From positions 3,561,501-3,625,500 of the forward strand of contig NW_018344004.1 in assembly GCF_002099425.1 (NCBI RefSeq): 64,000 nt of DNA. Reading direction: 5' to 3'. Shown here one piece after another: positions 22,881 to 34,339 of the stretch. The position numbers and the translations under genes were made by a program. Under the pieces are notes generated by a model, which had not been told where the DNA came from, did not search any database, and saw nothing but the letters and a program-made list of their open reading frames with translations. This DNA comes from Phascolarctos cinereus (lineage: Eukaryota > Chordata > Mammalia > Diprotodontia > Phascolarctidae). Within the stretch, counting starts at the first letter, position 1; every line of letters begins with the position of its first letter.

Positions 22881-23395
22881 TCCAGCCCCTACTTCTCTCC
22901 AAAGCTCTGAACCCAAATATCCAACTCTCTCTTGGATGGCTACACCCAAATTTCCATTTGATACCTAAAACTCCACATGTTCCCACAGTTTCCCCCTACA
23001 ACATTTATTTTACTGACTTGCCTATTTCTGTCAATGGTACTACCATTCCCCTAAGTCACCTAGACCTGAAAATGCATTGCCATCTTTTATTTCCATCCCT
23101 ATATGCAATCAGTTCATGGGAATTCTCGTGGTTTCTCCTTTTGCAGAACCTCTCACATTCTTCTCCATCTCTCTCTTCTCATTGCCACCACTATACATCA
23201 GGTAGGTAGGCCTTTGTTAGCTTGTCTCTATAGTTCAATAGCCTTATATCTGGATTCCTTGCATCCAATCTATCCTTCTCTTCTGCTACTACCAAATGAA
23301 TGCTCATAGGAAGGACACTTTTGATCACATCATCCTTTTCCTCTTCTTCCTCCTCTGGTATTTAATTTGGAATCTCATACATCCTGGGAATGTCC

Positions 23396-24005
23396 AAAGA
23401 CTGAACTTCCCTGGTCAGAGCTTAAAGATAGAGGGCATTAATCCATTTCTATTTTGACCTCTTTCTTTTCTCCCTATTTTCCTTCCTTCCTTCCACAGAA
23501 ATGAAGAGAAAAATGTGGTTAAGAGACAATAAAGGGAGACACAGAGCAACCAGTAAACACCAAATCACTATTCCCTCAGATGCATAATTTCTCCCCCTAT
23601 GTTTACAGATATTTTTCAGGCAACTTTTACATCACAGAAAAATGTTTATCTTATAATTAACAAAGAAGAATTTATTTCTTGCAATTTTTCACTAGTAACC
23701 TAGAATGGTTTGTGGATGTAGGAAGGTAAAACATAGTGACTGCCCAAGAAAGCTCTAACTCTTGTATTATGAAAGGACTGGTGGCTTCAGGGGGAAATAT
23801 GACTTCCCACCTCAGTACTGAGGGTTTGGGGGACTCCTTATAACCCCCAAGTGGAAAGTCAAAACACAGGTATTAATATCTGAGCACACATTCAAAGTAT
23901 AGGGCCTTAGTGTTAAAAGAGACAATAGAGTAAGAGCTCTTTACCTGGTGGTCTCATGAATAGATTTAAGGAGATATACAGAATTAGATTGGGGGGAAAT
24001 TACAT
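23396..24005. other. Unclassified sequence
   Basis: No repeat or gene recognised. Confidence 0.4.
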
Positions 24006-24014
24006 ATTATTTTC

Positions 24015-24149
24015 ACTAGCCCCTATCTAAAATTTATCATTTCCTTCAATTATGAATGTTTTTAAAAACCACATTATTCTGAGAAGGGATCTGTTGGCAT
24101 CACCAAACTGCCAAAGGGGTTCACTACATAGAAAAGGTTGAGAACCCTG
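24015..24149. mobile_element. Partial hAT-type element
   Basis: The right end GAAAAGGTTGAGAACCCTG is the reverse complement of a CAGGGTTCTCAACC terminus common in mammalian hAT MITEs. Left end not found. Confidence 0.5.
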
Positions 24150-24159
24150 CCTTTGAAGC

Positions 24160-24640
24160 AGATGGTCAATCAACCTCTTCTTGAACCTTTCCAATGATGG
24201 GAAGCTCACTACTTTGCAAGACAATTTGTTCTATTTTTCAACAGCAGTCATTTAGAAAGCACTTTGATGCATTAAACTGAAATCTGCCCTCCTGTTAACT
24301 TCTGTTCAGTGGTACTAAAGCTCACTCTCAAGAAAAAGAAAGGACATTTACCTTCTCTTCCACATGACAATCCTTCAAAGAGCTGAAGACAATGATTATT
24401 GTGATATCCCTTAAGTCTTCCTAGCTCCTTCAGAATTCTCACGACAGTTTTTAGAGTCCTTCACTATCCTGTATTTCCTCTTGAATGTTCTCTCATTTGT
24501 CAATTTCTGTCTTTAAGAGTGGCATCAGAACCTGAACCCAATTTTCTATATGTGGCCTTCCTAGTCTATTTTCCCTTCTTGAAAAACGCAATGTGCCATT
24601 GCAATAGACAGATGTCTATGTCATTCCAAAGGGAAAAAAT
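24160..24640 (-). repeat. CR1/L3-type LINE 3' region
   Basis: CTTTCCAATGATGGGAAGCT, CTTCCACATGACAATCCTTC and CCTAGCTCCTTCAGAATTCT follow the order of antisense CR1/L3 3' sequence; compare 63420-63905. Confidence 0.65.
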
Positions 24641-25195
24641 CCTCTTAACTCTGGGCCACTTTTAAAATTAATCTCTTCTCTTCACACCCATAGCTGTCAC
24701 CTCCATTAGCTTTACTAAAATTATCTTCCACCCTCCCATCATTCTCTTGTTCAAATACCCCTTATTGCTCCTCAAAGCCTTTTTATGGGAGATTTAAAGG
24801 TTTTTTGTTTGTTTTTCACTGTCACCACTTGACACCTGGTTTAATCATTATTTTTACTTCTTGCTTTCTTACTCTGTCACAGCTTTGTTCCCTCTCACCA
24901 CTGCCAAACATACTACTGATTTAACAACTGAACTGCATGCTTGAAATAGTTTCTCTCTTTTCATCCATTTCCCTCTTAGAAATTCCTTTTAAATAGCGGT
25001 CTTATCTTTGAATCTCAGTGATATGAACCTTTAAAGACAAGGGTAACTCTGATCTCTCCTCCTTTAAAACCCCTAGAACTTCACAGCTTAAAAACTGATC
25101 ACAGCCACCATCTCTGGTATTTTTCCATCTGAATTGCAGACTGCTGTCTAGTGATAAGCTATTAGAACCCAAATCATATCTCCCATGTTTTTATA
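24641..25195. other. Unclassified sequence
   Basis: No gene or repeat recognised. Confidence 0.4.
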
Positions 25196-25207
25196 AGCTG
25201 TGAAATC

Positions 25208-25437
25208 CTTTGTTGTTCAGTGATTTCAGTCATGTCCGACTCTTTATGACCCATTTACGGTTTTCTTAGCAAAGACACTGGAGTGCTTTGCCATTTCCTT
25301 CTGCAGCTCATTTTACAGTTGAGGAAACTGAGGCAAACAAGGTTAAGTGACTTGTTCAGGGTCACACAGATAGTAACAGCCTGAGGCCAGATTTTAACTC
25401 AGAAAGATGAGCCATCCCCTGTACCACCTAGCTGCCC
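25208..25437 (-). repeat. SINE-A with target-site duplication
   Basis: TGTGAAATC precedes the RTE-like tail (25199-25207) and follows GCTGCCC (25438-25446). Confidence 0.9.
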
Positions 25438-25764
25438 TGTGAAATCTTATAACTACACCAAAAAAAAACCCCAAACATTTTTTAAAATAATAGTTGTTAA
25501 TGGATGGAACCTAGATTTTTCCAGAAAAGTCATCAAATATTGTCAAAGGCAGATGAGAAATACCTTATTGCAATGACTGGATTGCAGATAACATAGCTAA
25601 GTGTACCTGCCAAGTTCTCATTTATACTGAGCAATAACATTCTACCCCCAACAGATCTGTTACCTCGCTGATGTGGATATTCCTACCAATGATATAGATT
25701 GGTATCTATGTATACCTGCCCATCCCACAGGACACCTCTTCCACATTCTTCCATAATTGACATT

Positions 25765-26170
25765 CATAAAATTAAGGTTTGCAAAGTGATTTATTTATGT
25801 CTTGGTTCTCCCAATAACTTTGTGATGTAAGTGCCATATTGGTTCTTTTCTCCATTTTACAGATGAGGAAAACATGGCTGAGGAAAATTAAGCAATTTGC
25901 CAAAAATATAGCTAGTAAATGCCTGCGGCAGCATTTGAACCTATGTAATAGGAGCATGACTCCTTCTCAGAGTTGGAAGGGACCTTACAGTTCATCTGGT
26001 CCAACTCTTTCATTTCACTAATGAGAAAAATGCAGTCTCAGACAGGGTTTAAAGGACTTGCCCAAGATCCTAAGACTTGCAAGCAGCGAGGCAGATTTTG
26101 AACTCTGCACCTGTGACTTCAAATTTAGCACTTCAATTTGGGGCTTATTTTACTACACCATGCTGTTTCC
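25765..26170 (-). repeat. MIR (25765-25940) and MIR3 (25963-26170)
   Basis: First copy: TTAAGGTTTGCAAAGTGATT then CTCCATTTTACAGATGAGG. Second: CAGAGTTGGAAGGGACCTTA then TCATCTGGTCCAACTC and CTTGCCCAAGATC, the antisense MIR3 with its CR1-like tail. Confidence 0.8.
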
Positions 26171-26531
26171 TAACATGCCCTGGGTGATACAGAAACATAT
26201 TGTGGGTTCCCTAGGCTTTGATGGAAATCTATACTGTTTCTACTCTGCCTTTTTTTTTTTAAATAAAAAGTGGTGGTTAGACTAAAATGCAAAACTGTTC
26301 ACTGTGCTAGGCATTTTACTATTGAAACTTTTCTGCCTTAAAATATATCTCTGGGTACAGGGTAAAGCCCCAGGCGTGGCAACCCTACATTTTTTGTTTT
26401 TTGTGAGCAGCCCTAAATCCACCCATATGTATTGTGCAGACCTGATGTAGAGTGTTAGGAATTATTGTGGACAGCCCACTGTAGCACTGCATTTCAGTCT
26501 CTAGATAGCCACTTGTCAGTCAGTTTTTCAC

Positions 26532-26712
26532 CTGGAGTAGGGGAAAATCTGAGGCTTCGAGGCCACATGTGGCTTTCTAGATCCTTGAGTGTGGCCTTTT
26601 GACTGAGTACAAGTTTTACAGAACAAATCCTTTTGTTAAGGGGATTTGTTCTGTGAAGTTTGAATTCAGTTAAAGGGCAGCACCCATGGACCTAGAAGGC
26701 CACCACCCCTGA
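26532..26712. mobile_element. hAT-type MITE, copy 1 of a palindromic family
   Basis: Inner arms GGCCACATGTGGC...CTAG and GGACCTAGAAGGCCACC match 35546-35740 and 63579-63783. The ends are eroded and I cannot find a convincing TSD. Confidence 0.75.
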
Positions 26713-26784
26713 CCTAGAACAATGCTTATTAAACTCAGGCATTTGCTACTATGCCCTAAGTAAATGGACCTTACTGCTAGGATC

Positions 26785-26900
26785 ACCTGATTTGGCATAT
26801 CAATTACTTGCCTAAGGTTGCATAGAAAAGAAGCAATATGGCAAGAATGGAGCCAAGATCACCTGATTCCTAATTTAGTGCTTCACTCTCTGGATCGAAC
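26785..26900 (-). repeat. Degenerate MIR
   Basis: ATTACTTGCCTAAGGTTGCA and TAGTGCTTCACTCTC keep the antisense MIR pattern. Weak. Confidence 0.45.
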
Positions 26901-27240
26901 TGACTTAAAACATTGCAGGGCATGGTCTAGGGCTAAGTTTCCACATTCACTATTACCTATGTGGTTCTCAGTATAATATAATCTGGGACCAGAACTATGC
27001 AGCTATGAATTTGTACTATTCCCAAGGGATTCCCTTCAGCTGGTCTCTCCCTCCTCCAATTATCTTTTTACAAATTCTAATCACCCCACCCCTAGAAGAT
27101 AAGCTTTTTGTGGAAAAGAACCCAGACATTTTGTATACCAAACACAGGGATGGGGACAGAGATTGGACCTGCGATTTCATTAACATAGGAATAGGGACTC
27201 CTAAATGAGGAAAACTCTACCAGGTCGAAACCTTTTCTTA
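26901..27240. other. Unclassified, with a weak L2 3'-end trace at 27075-27150
   Basis: AGAAGATAAGCTTTTTGTGG resembles the L2 text AGAATGTAAGCTCCTTGAGG. Nothing else seen. Confidence 0.35.
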
Positions 27241-27375
27241 CTTCTATTTTTATGCAATCAGGGTTAATAGACTTGCCCAGGTCCCACACAAAATAAGTTT
27301 CTGAGACTGGATTTGAACTCAGGTCCTCCTGACCTTAGAGCCAGTGCTCTATCCACTGTGACACCTAGTTGCCTC
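27241..27375 (-). repeat. SINE-B, diverged
   Basis: GACTTGCCCAGGTCCCACAC, GGATTTGAACTCAGGTCCTC and CTATCCACTGTGACACCTAG. Confidence 0.85.
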
Positions 27376-27404
27376 CAATATTTTTAACTTGTAGCCTAGG
27401 AAAG

Positions 27405-27560
27405 TCACCCAGAGCACTGAAAGGTTAAGTGTATTGCTTAGGTTCACATAGCTAATGCACATCAAAAGCAGTAGTAGGTCTTCTTGGCTTTATCCAAGAG
27501 GCCATTTTTCCTCTTCACACTGCACATAGTAGGTACTTAAAAATGTTTGTTGGATTGGAT
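27405..27560. repeat. MIR (-) and L2 3' terminus (+)
   Basis: GGTTAAGTGTATTGCTTAGG is antisense MIR. CACATAGTAGGTACTTAAAA then GTTTGTTGGATTGGAT is the sense L2 terminus. Confidence 0.6.
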
Positions 27561-28155
27561 GAAAATTAAATGTTAAATAATATTAATATGTAACTTTGGT
27601 TTAACTTCATTTTAACAACATTTCAACACACATTTTAAACAAATACAATTAACATCTTTTTAGGGATGTTGTAGGAAAAGTACTTTGTAAATTTTAAAAG
27701 GCTATAAAAATGTGACATTATTTTAGCCTCTTTTAGTTCCCTAAACCAAAATGACAGTCATTAGTCAGCTACCAAGAATCTTTTCTCTTCAGAATGAGCA
27801 ATGAGTCATCTCCTTGTAATGCAAATATTGTGGAATGGCCTGATTTTTTTGAAGATGTCACTTTGTTCCTATTTGCCAAGGGAAGCAGAAACCAAAGGTA
27901 GCCTCTCATCTAGGCCTGTGGAAAGATGAGAAGGGCTCGAGCATGGAGTGTTGTGGTGGAACCGACTAGACACGTTTTTCATTTGCCCCAGAAACAAATA
28001 ATTCTCCAAGTGCAAGGATGTGGAGGGGCCCCTCCTCTCTGTAGCCAAGTCTGAAATGAACTGATGGAGGGACAAGTCACTAGAGAGGGCTGGCACACCT
28101 TCCAGAGGAGAATCGGTTTACCATCTGCAGTTCAGAAAGCATTTGTCTACCAAAA
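27561..28155. other. Repeat-poor block with candidate regulatory motif cluster
   Basis: I recognise no repeat here. TGAGTCA (AP-1-like, 27802-27808), ATGCAAAT (octamer, 27819-27826) and GGAATG (TEAD-like, ~27832-27837) lie within 36 bases. Such motifs arise by chance; this is a lead only. Confidence 0.3.
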
Positions 28156-28160
28156 GAAGG

Positions 28161-28319
28161 ATGCCGGCTGAGGCGAAGAAAGAACATGAATCACCTGCTC
28201 TTGGCTGGAATTTCTGTCCTCACTCAGCTGCTTTTAGCCTTTGTCCTTGTGGTGACCCTGAGAGCTGTGGGCTGAGGGGAAGCAGGTGTTTCTCTGCTCT
28301 GCAGTCAGAGCTAGTTTGA
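28161..28319 (+). CDS. Short Cys-rich ORF, 52 codons, unrecognised
   Basis: ATG at 28161 opens a frame starting MPAEAKKEHESPAL and ending at a TGA at 28317-28319, with six cysteines, several in SLCPCGDPESCGL. It overlaps in another frame the hydrophobic ORF at 28186. I know no matching family, and chance is a fair explanation. It lies in the most repeat-free, GC-richer part of the window. Confidence 0.15.
   Translation: MPAEAKKEHESPALGWNFCPHSAAFSLCPCGDPESCGLRGSRCFSALQSELV
28186..28275 (+). CDS. Short hydrophobic ORF, 29 codons, unrecognised
   Basis: The peptide starts MNHLLLAGISVL and is nearly all hydrophobic, with one Gln and a lone C-terminal Arg: a possible single membrane segment or signal-peptide-like exon. 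The start has A at -3 but A at +4. No splice donor fits well. Not a known micropeptide that I recognise. Confidence 0.15.
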   Translation: MNHLLLAGISVLTQLLLAFVLVVTLRAVG

Positions 28320-29229
28320 AAGGGGGAAATGGAACTGACTTCCACTTAACAAAAGCAAAGGAAGCTACGGATTCTCTGATTGTTTTCTACTTAGGAGGAA
28401 TAGGCCTCCAGGGCCTGGGTGTTAAGCAGGGACCCAAGTGGTGATTTTTATAACCTGAAGGTGGAGAGGGCACAGAGACCCTAGAACAATTCTTTTTTTC
28501 TTGTTCCATCTGAGCTCCTCATCCACTTTGGTGAGGGATAGGAGTTAATAATACCTGGACAAATGCCAGGACAGGATGATAATGACCTGAAGTATCCCTC
28601 TCAAGCCTATTGCTTGGGGATGAGCCAACCCCACAGTGTCTCCCCCACCCCAGACCTAGCATGTCATGAAAGCTGAAGCTCACTGATTTGAGGATAATTA
28701 CTATTTCCATCCCCACATGTCCTTCCCCAACATTAGGCCTTGGCTTGGGTAGTAGATACTCAGGGGATAAGGGGCCAAAGTAGAACCATGGAAAAGGAGA
28801 TATAGGACTGATTTTCCTAGAACCTAATTCAGGGGTGTTAGTGGACCATGACAGGGATGGCCCCAGTGAGGGGGAACTGAGTTTGCCATGGAGCCAAGTG
28901 TTGGTAGTTTGAGCTAGGGGATGTTTATGGTGCAAAGTATAGAAAAAGAGTTATGGCCAAGTGTGTGCTAATCACTCTCCTGCATGTAGATCTAAAGCCA
29001 CCTCCCTGATGACTGTGGTAGCAGAGAATTAATTCTAATTTGGGCATCCTTAAAATATAACAGTACCTGAAGCAAAGTCACAGCTGCTTCACCCTGATTA
29101 TGACTCTGATGATAAACTCTATCCTTTTTTTTGGCTTGCTTTTTCTTTACTTAGAAAGAAGTAAAACATAAGCGTATTTAAGTTTTAATCAAGTTGATTT
29201 TTTCTGATACTTCATTCTTTGCTTAGCAA
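28320..29229. other. Repeat-poor block; 138-codon minus ORF of unknown status
   Basis: The minus frame at 28519-28935 (starts MHHKHPLAQTTNTW) is Pro/Ser-rich without a recognisable domain and could be chance in GC-richer DNA. No RNA gene seen. Confidence 0.3.
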
Positions 29230-29246
29230 CTATTTAATAATTTCTT

Positions 29247-29383
29247 TTTCTGTGAGGCAATTGGAGTTAAGTGACTTGCCCAGGGTTACACAGCTAGTGA
29301 GTGTTATGTGTCTAGGCCACATTTGAACTCAAGTCCTCCTGACTCTAGAGCTGGTGATCTATCCACTGCCCACCTAGCTGCCC
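29247..29383 (-). repeat. SINE-B with 17-bp target-site duplication
   Basis: CTATTTAATAATTTCTT (29230-29246) and CTATTTAACAATTTCTT (29384-29400) differ at one base. Inside: GAGTTAAGTGACTTGCCCAG and CACCTAGCTGCC. Confidence 0.95.
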
Positions 29384-29400
29384 CTATTTAACAATTTCTT

Positions 29401-30261
29401 GCTGGTGTTCCACAATCTATTTAAATTGACTACTATGTGAATAACATCTTTTCATATGTCAGAAGTCAACTACTCAGTTAGCAAATGAACAGAGAACCCA
29501 TTGAAAGTCCAGGTCTTTGATCAAGGGTTTTATCTACTTGTTGAACTTAGAGGGACTCAGGGACCACAAAGACTTTACCTGGGAGGATGTGGATATACCC
29601 GTTGGCACCTCATTGAGAGGACTAAAGACATCTTCTGATTAAGTTTCAATGATTGGGACTGCCTTCAGTATGAACTGATGAGTTCATACTTATGTAAGAT
29701 GGATATGGAAGGAGAGAATTTTCATCCCAGAATCTCTCTTTTTTGTCCATTTTGTAAGATTCTGAGAGCACATCTGAGCTAGAAGCAGACCAGTGTCTTT
29801 GGGGTCTTCCCCTGACCCAAGCCACATTAATGGCTACCTTGAGGCTACATGGATGCTACATAAAGCTACATATGTTTTTCACATGACAGAGGAGATTCTG
29901 GATCCCAAGTTCCTGGCTACAGTTTTGGAAAGAAAGATTGTAAAGGAGACACTTTTGTGAATCATGTGGCAGCTATAGAAAGAAGAACCACACAGTCTGA
30001 GTGGCAGAGGTTCCTGAACCCCCGATTTCTGGAGAGGTGGAAGAGGGCCTATGTTCTGCCTACATGAGGATTTCCTGGGCATTTTGTGATGCAAATGTTT
30101 AGACAGAGAAGGGTAATTTTTTTCTGAGTCATTGCTAGTATCAGGTTTGAGAGTCTCAAAATCCATTTGTTTTTTTTATCAGAGAAAAGAGAATTCCTAA
30201 GCAGTATCAGCCTCTTGACGAGGAGAAAGTCATTCACATGCCCACCTCCTCCCTCCCTACA

Positions 30262-30268
<7 letters not shown>
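29401..30268. other. Unclassified sequence
   Basis: No gene or repeat recognised. ORFs on minus at 29879-30166 and 30049-30387 lack domains, and the latter reads through a CA repeat. Confidence 0.4.

Positions 30269-30270
<2 letters not shown>

Positions 30271-30317
<47 letters not shown>
30271..30317. repeat. (AC)n microsatellite
   Basis: About 23 AC units. Confidence 0.97.
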
Positions 30318-30320
<3 letters not shown>

Positions 30321-30464
30321 CCCTCCTAAAGGAATGACAAGGGATTAAAGTCACTATTTGGGAGGGCAGGAACTCTGGGCTTTGCATTCCACTATTACTA
30401 TGAGTTATTTGTACGATGTAGGTCCAGTGATGAGGAGGTCAACTATCTAACAGCTTAGCATAAG

Positions 30465-30840
30465 GAGCAGCTAAATAGTGTAGAAGATAGGGTGCAGGTC
30501 TTAGAGTCAGAAAGTCTTGAGTTCAAATCCTGCCTCAGTCACTTACTTGATCTGTGATCCTGAGCAAGTCACTTACTTCTATGTGCCTCAGTTTCCCCAT
30601 CTGTAATATTGGAATAACACCAACACCCACCTTATGGGACTGTTGTGAAGATCAAATGAATTAATGGAAAGCACCTTGGAAACCTTAAAGTATTATATAA
30701 ATTCTCATTATTATTATTATTACCTTGAGAAGTTAAGTAACTTATCCAAGGTCACACAAGTAGCAAACAACAGATCTTTAATTTGATTCTGAGTTCTCTC
30801 ACTCCCAATCCAAGATGATTTCCATCATACCATTAGCCTT
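30465..30840. repeat. MIR (+) abutting MIR (-)
   Basis: 30465-30721 is a full sense MIR ending in (TTA)n. 30722-30840 is antisense MIR (GAAGTTAAGTAACTTATCCA). They sit tail to tail. Confidence 0.85.
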
Positions 30841-31510
30841 GCTTAAGGTTCTCTTCCTGGCCACTCCTCAGATGTCATTTATGCACTCAGGGTGTGAGGA
30901 ATGAGGGAATCTGAGTTTTCCTGGTCAGATTGGATGCTGCAGTGCAGTATCTCAGCAGAAATTTCACCTCATCTCCACCCCTTTTTTTTTGGCTCTTAGC
31001 AATCTCTACACACAAAGACTTCCTGCCAAGCTGACTATGTTGATCTCTACACACCATCTTCTCCTTAGAGCTTCCCTTTTTCATCTACTTTCATGAAGAT
31101 CCCTGACATATATTTCATTTTAAGCTAGGTTAACCTAAACCCCTGATATCCTTCTTACCTCTCAACATAAGCTGAGTGTCCCATTAGTCAGAATGCAGAC
31201 AAGACATTGTTTCATAAATTCTCTGTGAATTTGGGTGAAAATATTCAAATCATTTCCATCGAGACTTGTGTGTCCTAGCTCTACCTGAAATGTATATAAT
31301 CTTCTAGCTACTACTTCTAGCTAACTCTTAACTTAGCCTGGCCAAGTGAAAGATCATACTGAGCCCAACTTCGTGTAGTTATGTCCAACAAGTAAGAAAA
31401 AACAAAAGGTTTCTTTAATAAATTGCACCTTTAGTCAAGAAATGTCTGTCTTGAATGACAGAATGAAAAGTGCCAGGCCCAGGAGGTACATACTCAATAA
31501 TTCATGCAGT
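30841..31510. other. Unclassified sequence
   Basis: No recognised features. Confidence 0.4.
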
Positions 31511-31514
31511 CAGT

Positions 31515-31785
31515 CAATCCAATCAACAATCCTTTATTAAGTACCAGCTATGTGCCAGGCACAGTGCTAGGTTCTAAGGATATAAATATAAAAGTGAGAA
31601 GCCGCTGCCCTTAAAAAGCTTCCATTCATAAGTTCACATTACAAAAGTGTCTGTGTGGAAGGTGGTGGGGAGGAGAGAGGGAGAAGAGGGATATATTATG
31701 TGCACAGGAAAGTAAATATAGACGATATACAAAATAAATATTTAGCTATTTTTATTGAGGGCATATTGCATTAACAACTGGGGAA
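31515..31785 (-). repeat. L2 LINE 3' end
   Basis: TTATTAAGTACCAGCTATGT then CAGGCACAGTGCTAGGTTC, antisense L2 terminus. Confidence 0.8.
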
Positions 31786-31902
31786 ATCAGGAACTCATTA
31801 TAATGGAAACCAAATCTTTAGCATGTTTCCCAGGCTCTTGAAACCAAAGCCTCTTCCAGAATATTCAGGATCTTTCTAAGGGGGAAAACAATAGGGTCTG
31901 GA

Positions 31903-32266
31903 AACCAGGAGAATATTGTTCACAAAAATAGCAATATTGAAAACATGATCAACTGTGAAAGACTTAGCTATTCTAATCAAGACAATGATCCAAGACAGTT
32001 CCAAAGGACTTATGATGAAAAATGCTATCCACTTCTAGAGAGAGAAATGAACTTGGAATGCAAATGGAAGCATATTGTTTTTCACTTTCTTGCCTTTTTT
32101 TTTTTTGCAACACGGCTAACATGGAAATATGTTTTGCATGACTTCACATGTATAATTGCTAACATATTGCTTGCATTCTCAATGAGTGGGACAAAAGGGA
32201 GGGAAAGAATTTGGAACTTAAAATAAAAGAATGTTAAAAATAAATTAATAATAAATAAATAAAAAC
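31903..32266 (+). repeat. 5'-truncated L1 insertion with 14-bp TSD
   Basis: Marsupial L1 3' end: GACAATGATCCAAGACAG, GAAAAATGCTATCCACTTCT, GTTTTGCATGACTTCACATG, then an AATAAAT-rich tail. CAATAGGGTCTGGA (31889-31902) recurs as CAGTAGGGTCTGGA (32267-32280). The insert broke an older MIR whose right part follows. Confidence 0.88.
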
Positions 32267-32267
32267 C

Positions 32268-32760
32268 AGTAGGGTCTGGAGTCAAAAGATTTGAATTCAC
32301 ACTCTATTTCTAACATTTACTAGCTGTGTGGACTGAAGCAAACTGCTTCTATTTCCTCATTTGCTTGGCTAAGATGATAATAATGAGAGCTGACATGTGT
32401 ATAGGAAGTTTTAATGTTTGCAAAGAACTTAACATTCATTGTCTCAGTTGAGGCTTACAACATTATGAGACAGGTATTACAATCACAAAATCATAGAATC
32501 TAAGAGTTAGAAGAGACCTCTCCACCATCTTGTCCAACCCATACACAAGAGGGACCTCCACAATATCATACTGACAATCCTTATCTCACAGATGAGAAAA
32601 CTGGGCATCAAAGAGTCAAGGTGACTCACCCATGGTTACACAACTAGTAAGTGTCAGAGATTTGAACTGAGTATTCACGATTCCAAATTCACCACTCTAT
32701 CTGTTTCACACTTAGATGATGCCTAAAGCTCCTTTCAGTTCTAAATCCTTTGAGTTATGC
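32268..32760. repeat. MIR (+), MIR tail (-), MIR3 (-)
   Basis: 32275-32385 sense MIR (CATTTACTAGCTGTGTGGAC). 32388-32480 antisense tail. 32483-32712 antisense MIR3 (AATCATAGAATCTAAGAGTT). A short sense MIR3 tail follows. Confidence 0.7.
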
Positions 32761-32814
32761 CACAGTATGCCTGGGAAAATTAAAGTTAATTTAGTTCACG
32801 ACTATCTTGATCAA

Positions 32815-33250
32815 TACTTATCACTTACAGTTATATATGGCTTTAAGATTTACTAACTTAATCACTTTCTTCACAGCGTCACTTAGGTAAGTAAGCATGG
32901 GCATTGTTATCCCCATTTTACAGATTATCAAACTGAGGCTCTGAGAAGGAAAATTTAGGGCTGACTAACTTTGTTGTCTATTATTGAGTCATGCGGTTTT
33001 CTTGGCACCTACTAGAGTAGTTTGCTGTTTCCTTCTCCAGCTCATTGTACAGATGAGGAACTGAAGCAAATGGGATTAAGTGACTTGCCCAGGATCACAC
33101 AGCTAAGAAGTATCTGAGTCTAGATTTGAACTCATTGTCATGAAGATAAGCCTTCTTGATTTTAATCCCAGGGCTCTATCCACTCTACCACTTGGCTGCC
33201 CAATAAATGTTGAAGCCAGGATTTCAGCCTGAGTTGAATTTGATTCTGTT
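32815..33250 (-). repeat. MIR split by SINE-A (32969-33201)
   Basis: Antisense MIR text (CCCCATTTTACAGATTATCA) precedes the SINE-A, and GTTGAAGCCAGGATTTCAGC resumes after GGCTGCCC. Confidence 0.75.
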
Positions 33251-34235
33251 GCCTCTATGATACCATGATGAATCTGTTATCAATCTTCACTACCAAGAAG
33301 CAGCATTCTTACAGGATGACAATAACTTTTAGTTATGTGAATGGATAACTATGAAAGTACACAAATAGGATAATTATTCCTTTATTTTGGCATTAACCCC
33401 TTTTTTTGTTAAAGCACATCAGCATTCAATAGTTACCACTCGTCTCTTAACCTCTTTACAATTCTATTTTCTCATTTGTAAAATGGACCAAATTTGCTGC
33501 ATTACAATTTAACCTCCTTTTCTCCAAAGCAAACACACAACTGCTCTTTTGAAAGAAAGGACTTTTCACTGTTAAATGAAAACAAACTGTATTCCTTTGT
33601 TTTTTTATTGTGGAACAATGGAACATGTAGCCTTTGGTGTGACTCTGATCCCTTGCAGGATCCTGAATCCCTCCTTTGCATGTAGAAGGCAGGGTTCATG
33701 TTAGAATTTACCTATTTTGAAAGATAGGATAGAGACTTTTAGTAAGGATCACCCCCTACTCTCAGACTTTTGAACCAAATGAAAATAAAACATCTGAAGC
33801 TATTCCACCTAGTGGAAACCATAGCTCTAATATCTCTCCTTTATTCCTTTAAGCCTTCCTTTTCCTTCCCTGCTGAAAGTGGTGTGTTCCTCTGGGGTCA
33901 AATATCAGTGTTCTGGGAAAATAGCATAGTGTCATCTGGCAGCTCCCTAACATACAGTCTAACATTTACCTTCCTCCTTTCTAACTGATTCAGATCAACA
34001 GTAAGAAGTGAACACATTAAGTCTTCCAGCTTAGTTAATCAATCAATCACCAACCAATTATTAAGCATCTATTACATGTCAGGCCGGTATTCAACTGATA
34101 ATTCAAGTGGCACTAGCTTAAAATAATCAGAATTTTAAAAATTTATAGTTCTCACAATTATATATATCTCTCTTTTACACATAAAAGAGAAGTGACCTAA
34201 AGCAATGGCAAAATATTCAGTAAACTAAATCAGTT
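33251..34235. other. Mostly unclassified
   Basis: A weak MIR trace at 33440-33490 and an antisense L2 end at 34040-34085 (CAATTATTAAGCATCTATTA). No gene seen. Confidence 0.4.
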
Positions 34236-34244
34236 ATTTTAGCC

Positions 34245-34333
34245 CAAGAGTTTTCGGACTTTTTTGGTATCATAGACCAAACTGGTACAACTTGTAAATT
34301 CATAAAATAAAATACACAGGATTAACAAAGGAT
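34245..34333. mobile_element. hAT-type fragment (family of 60435-60631)
   Basis: Shares CATAAAATAAAATACACAGG (60534-like text ATAAAATAAAATACACAAAA) with the complete element. Ends missing. Confidence 0.45.
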
Positions 34334-34339
34334 CCTTCT

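Larger units (their letters stand above)
22095..23395 (+). repeat. L2/CR1-type LINE coding fragment, part 2
   Basis: The frame at 22125-22364 contains KVISDLLITKSNDSFSVVI then LLDHYKAFDTTD, the RT block that in intact L2 reads LLDLSAAFDTVDH. Later parts are frame-shifted. Interrupted by a SINE-B (22535-22680) and a BovB tail (22714-22880). Confidence 0.7.

Noticed and set aside
30049-30387. 112-codon minus ORF with a Cys-Val run
   Set aside because: The run encodes the CA microsatellite; the rest has no recognisable domain.
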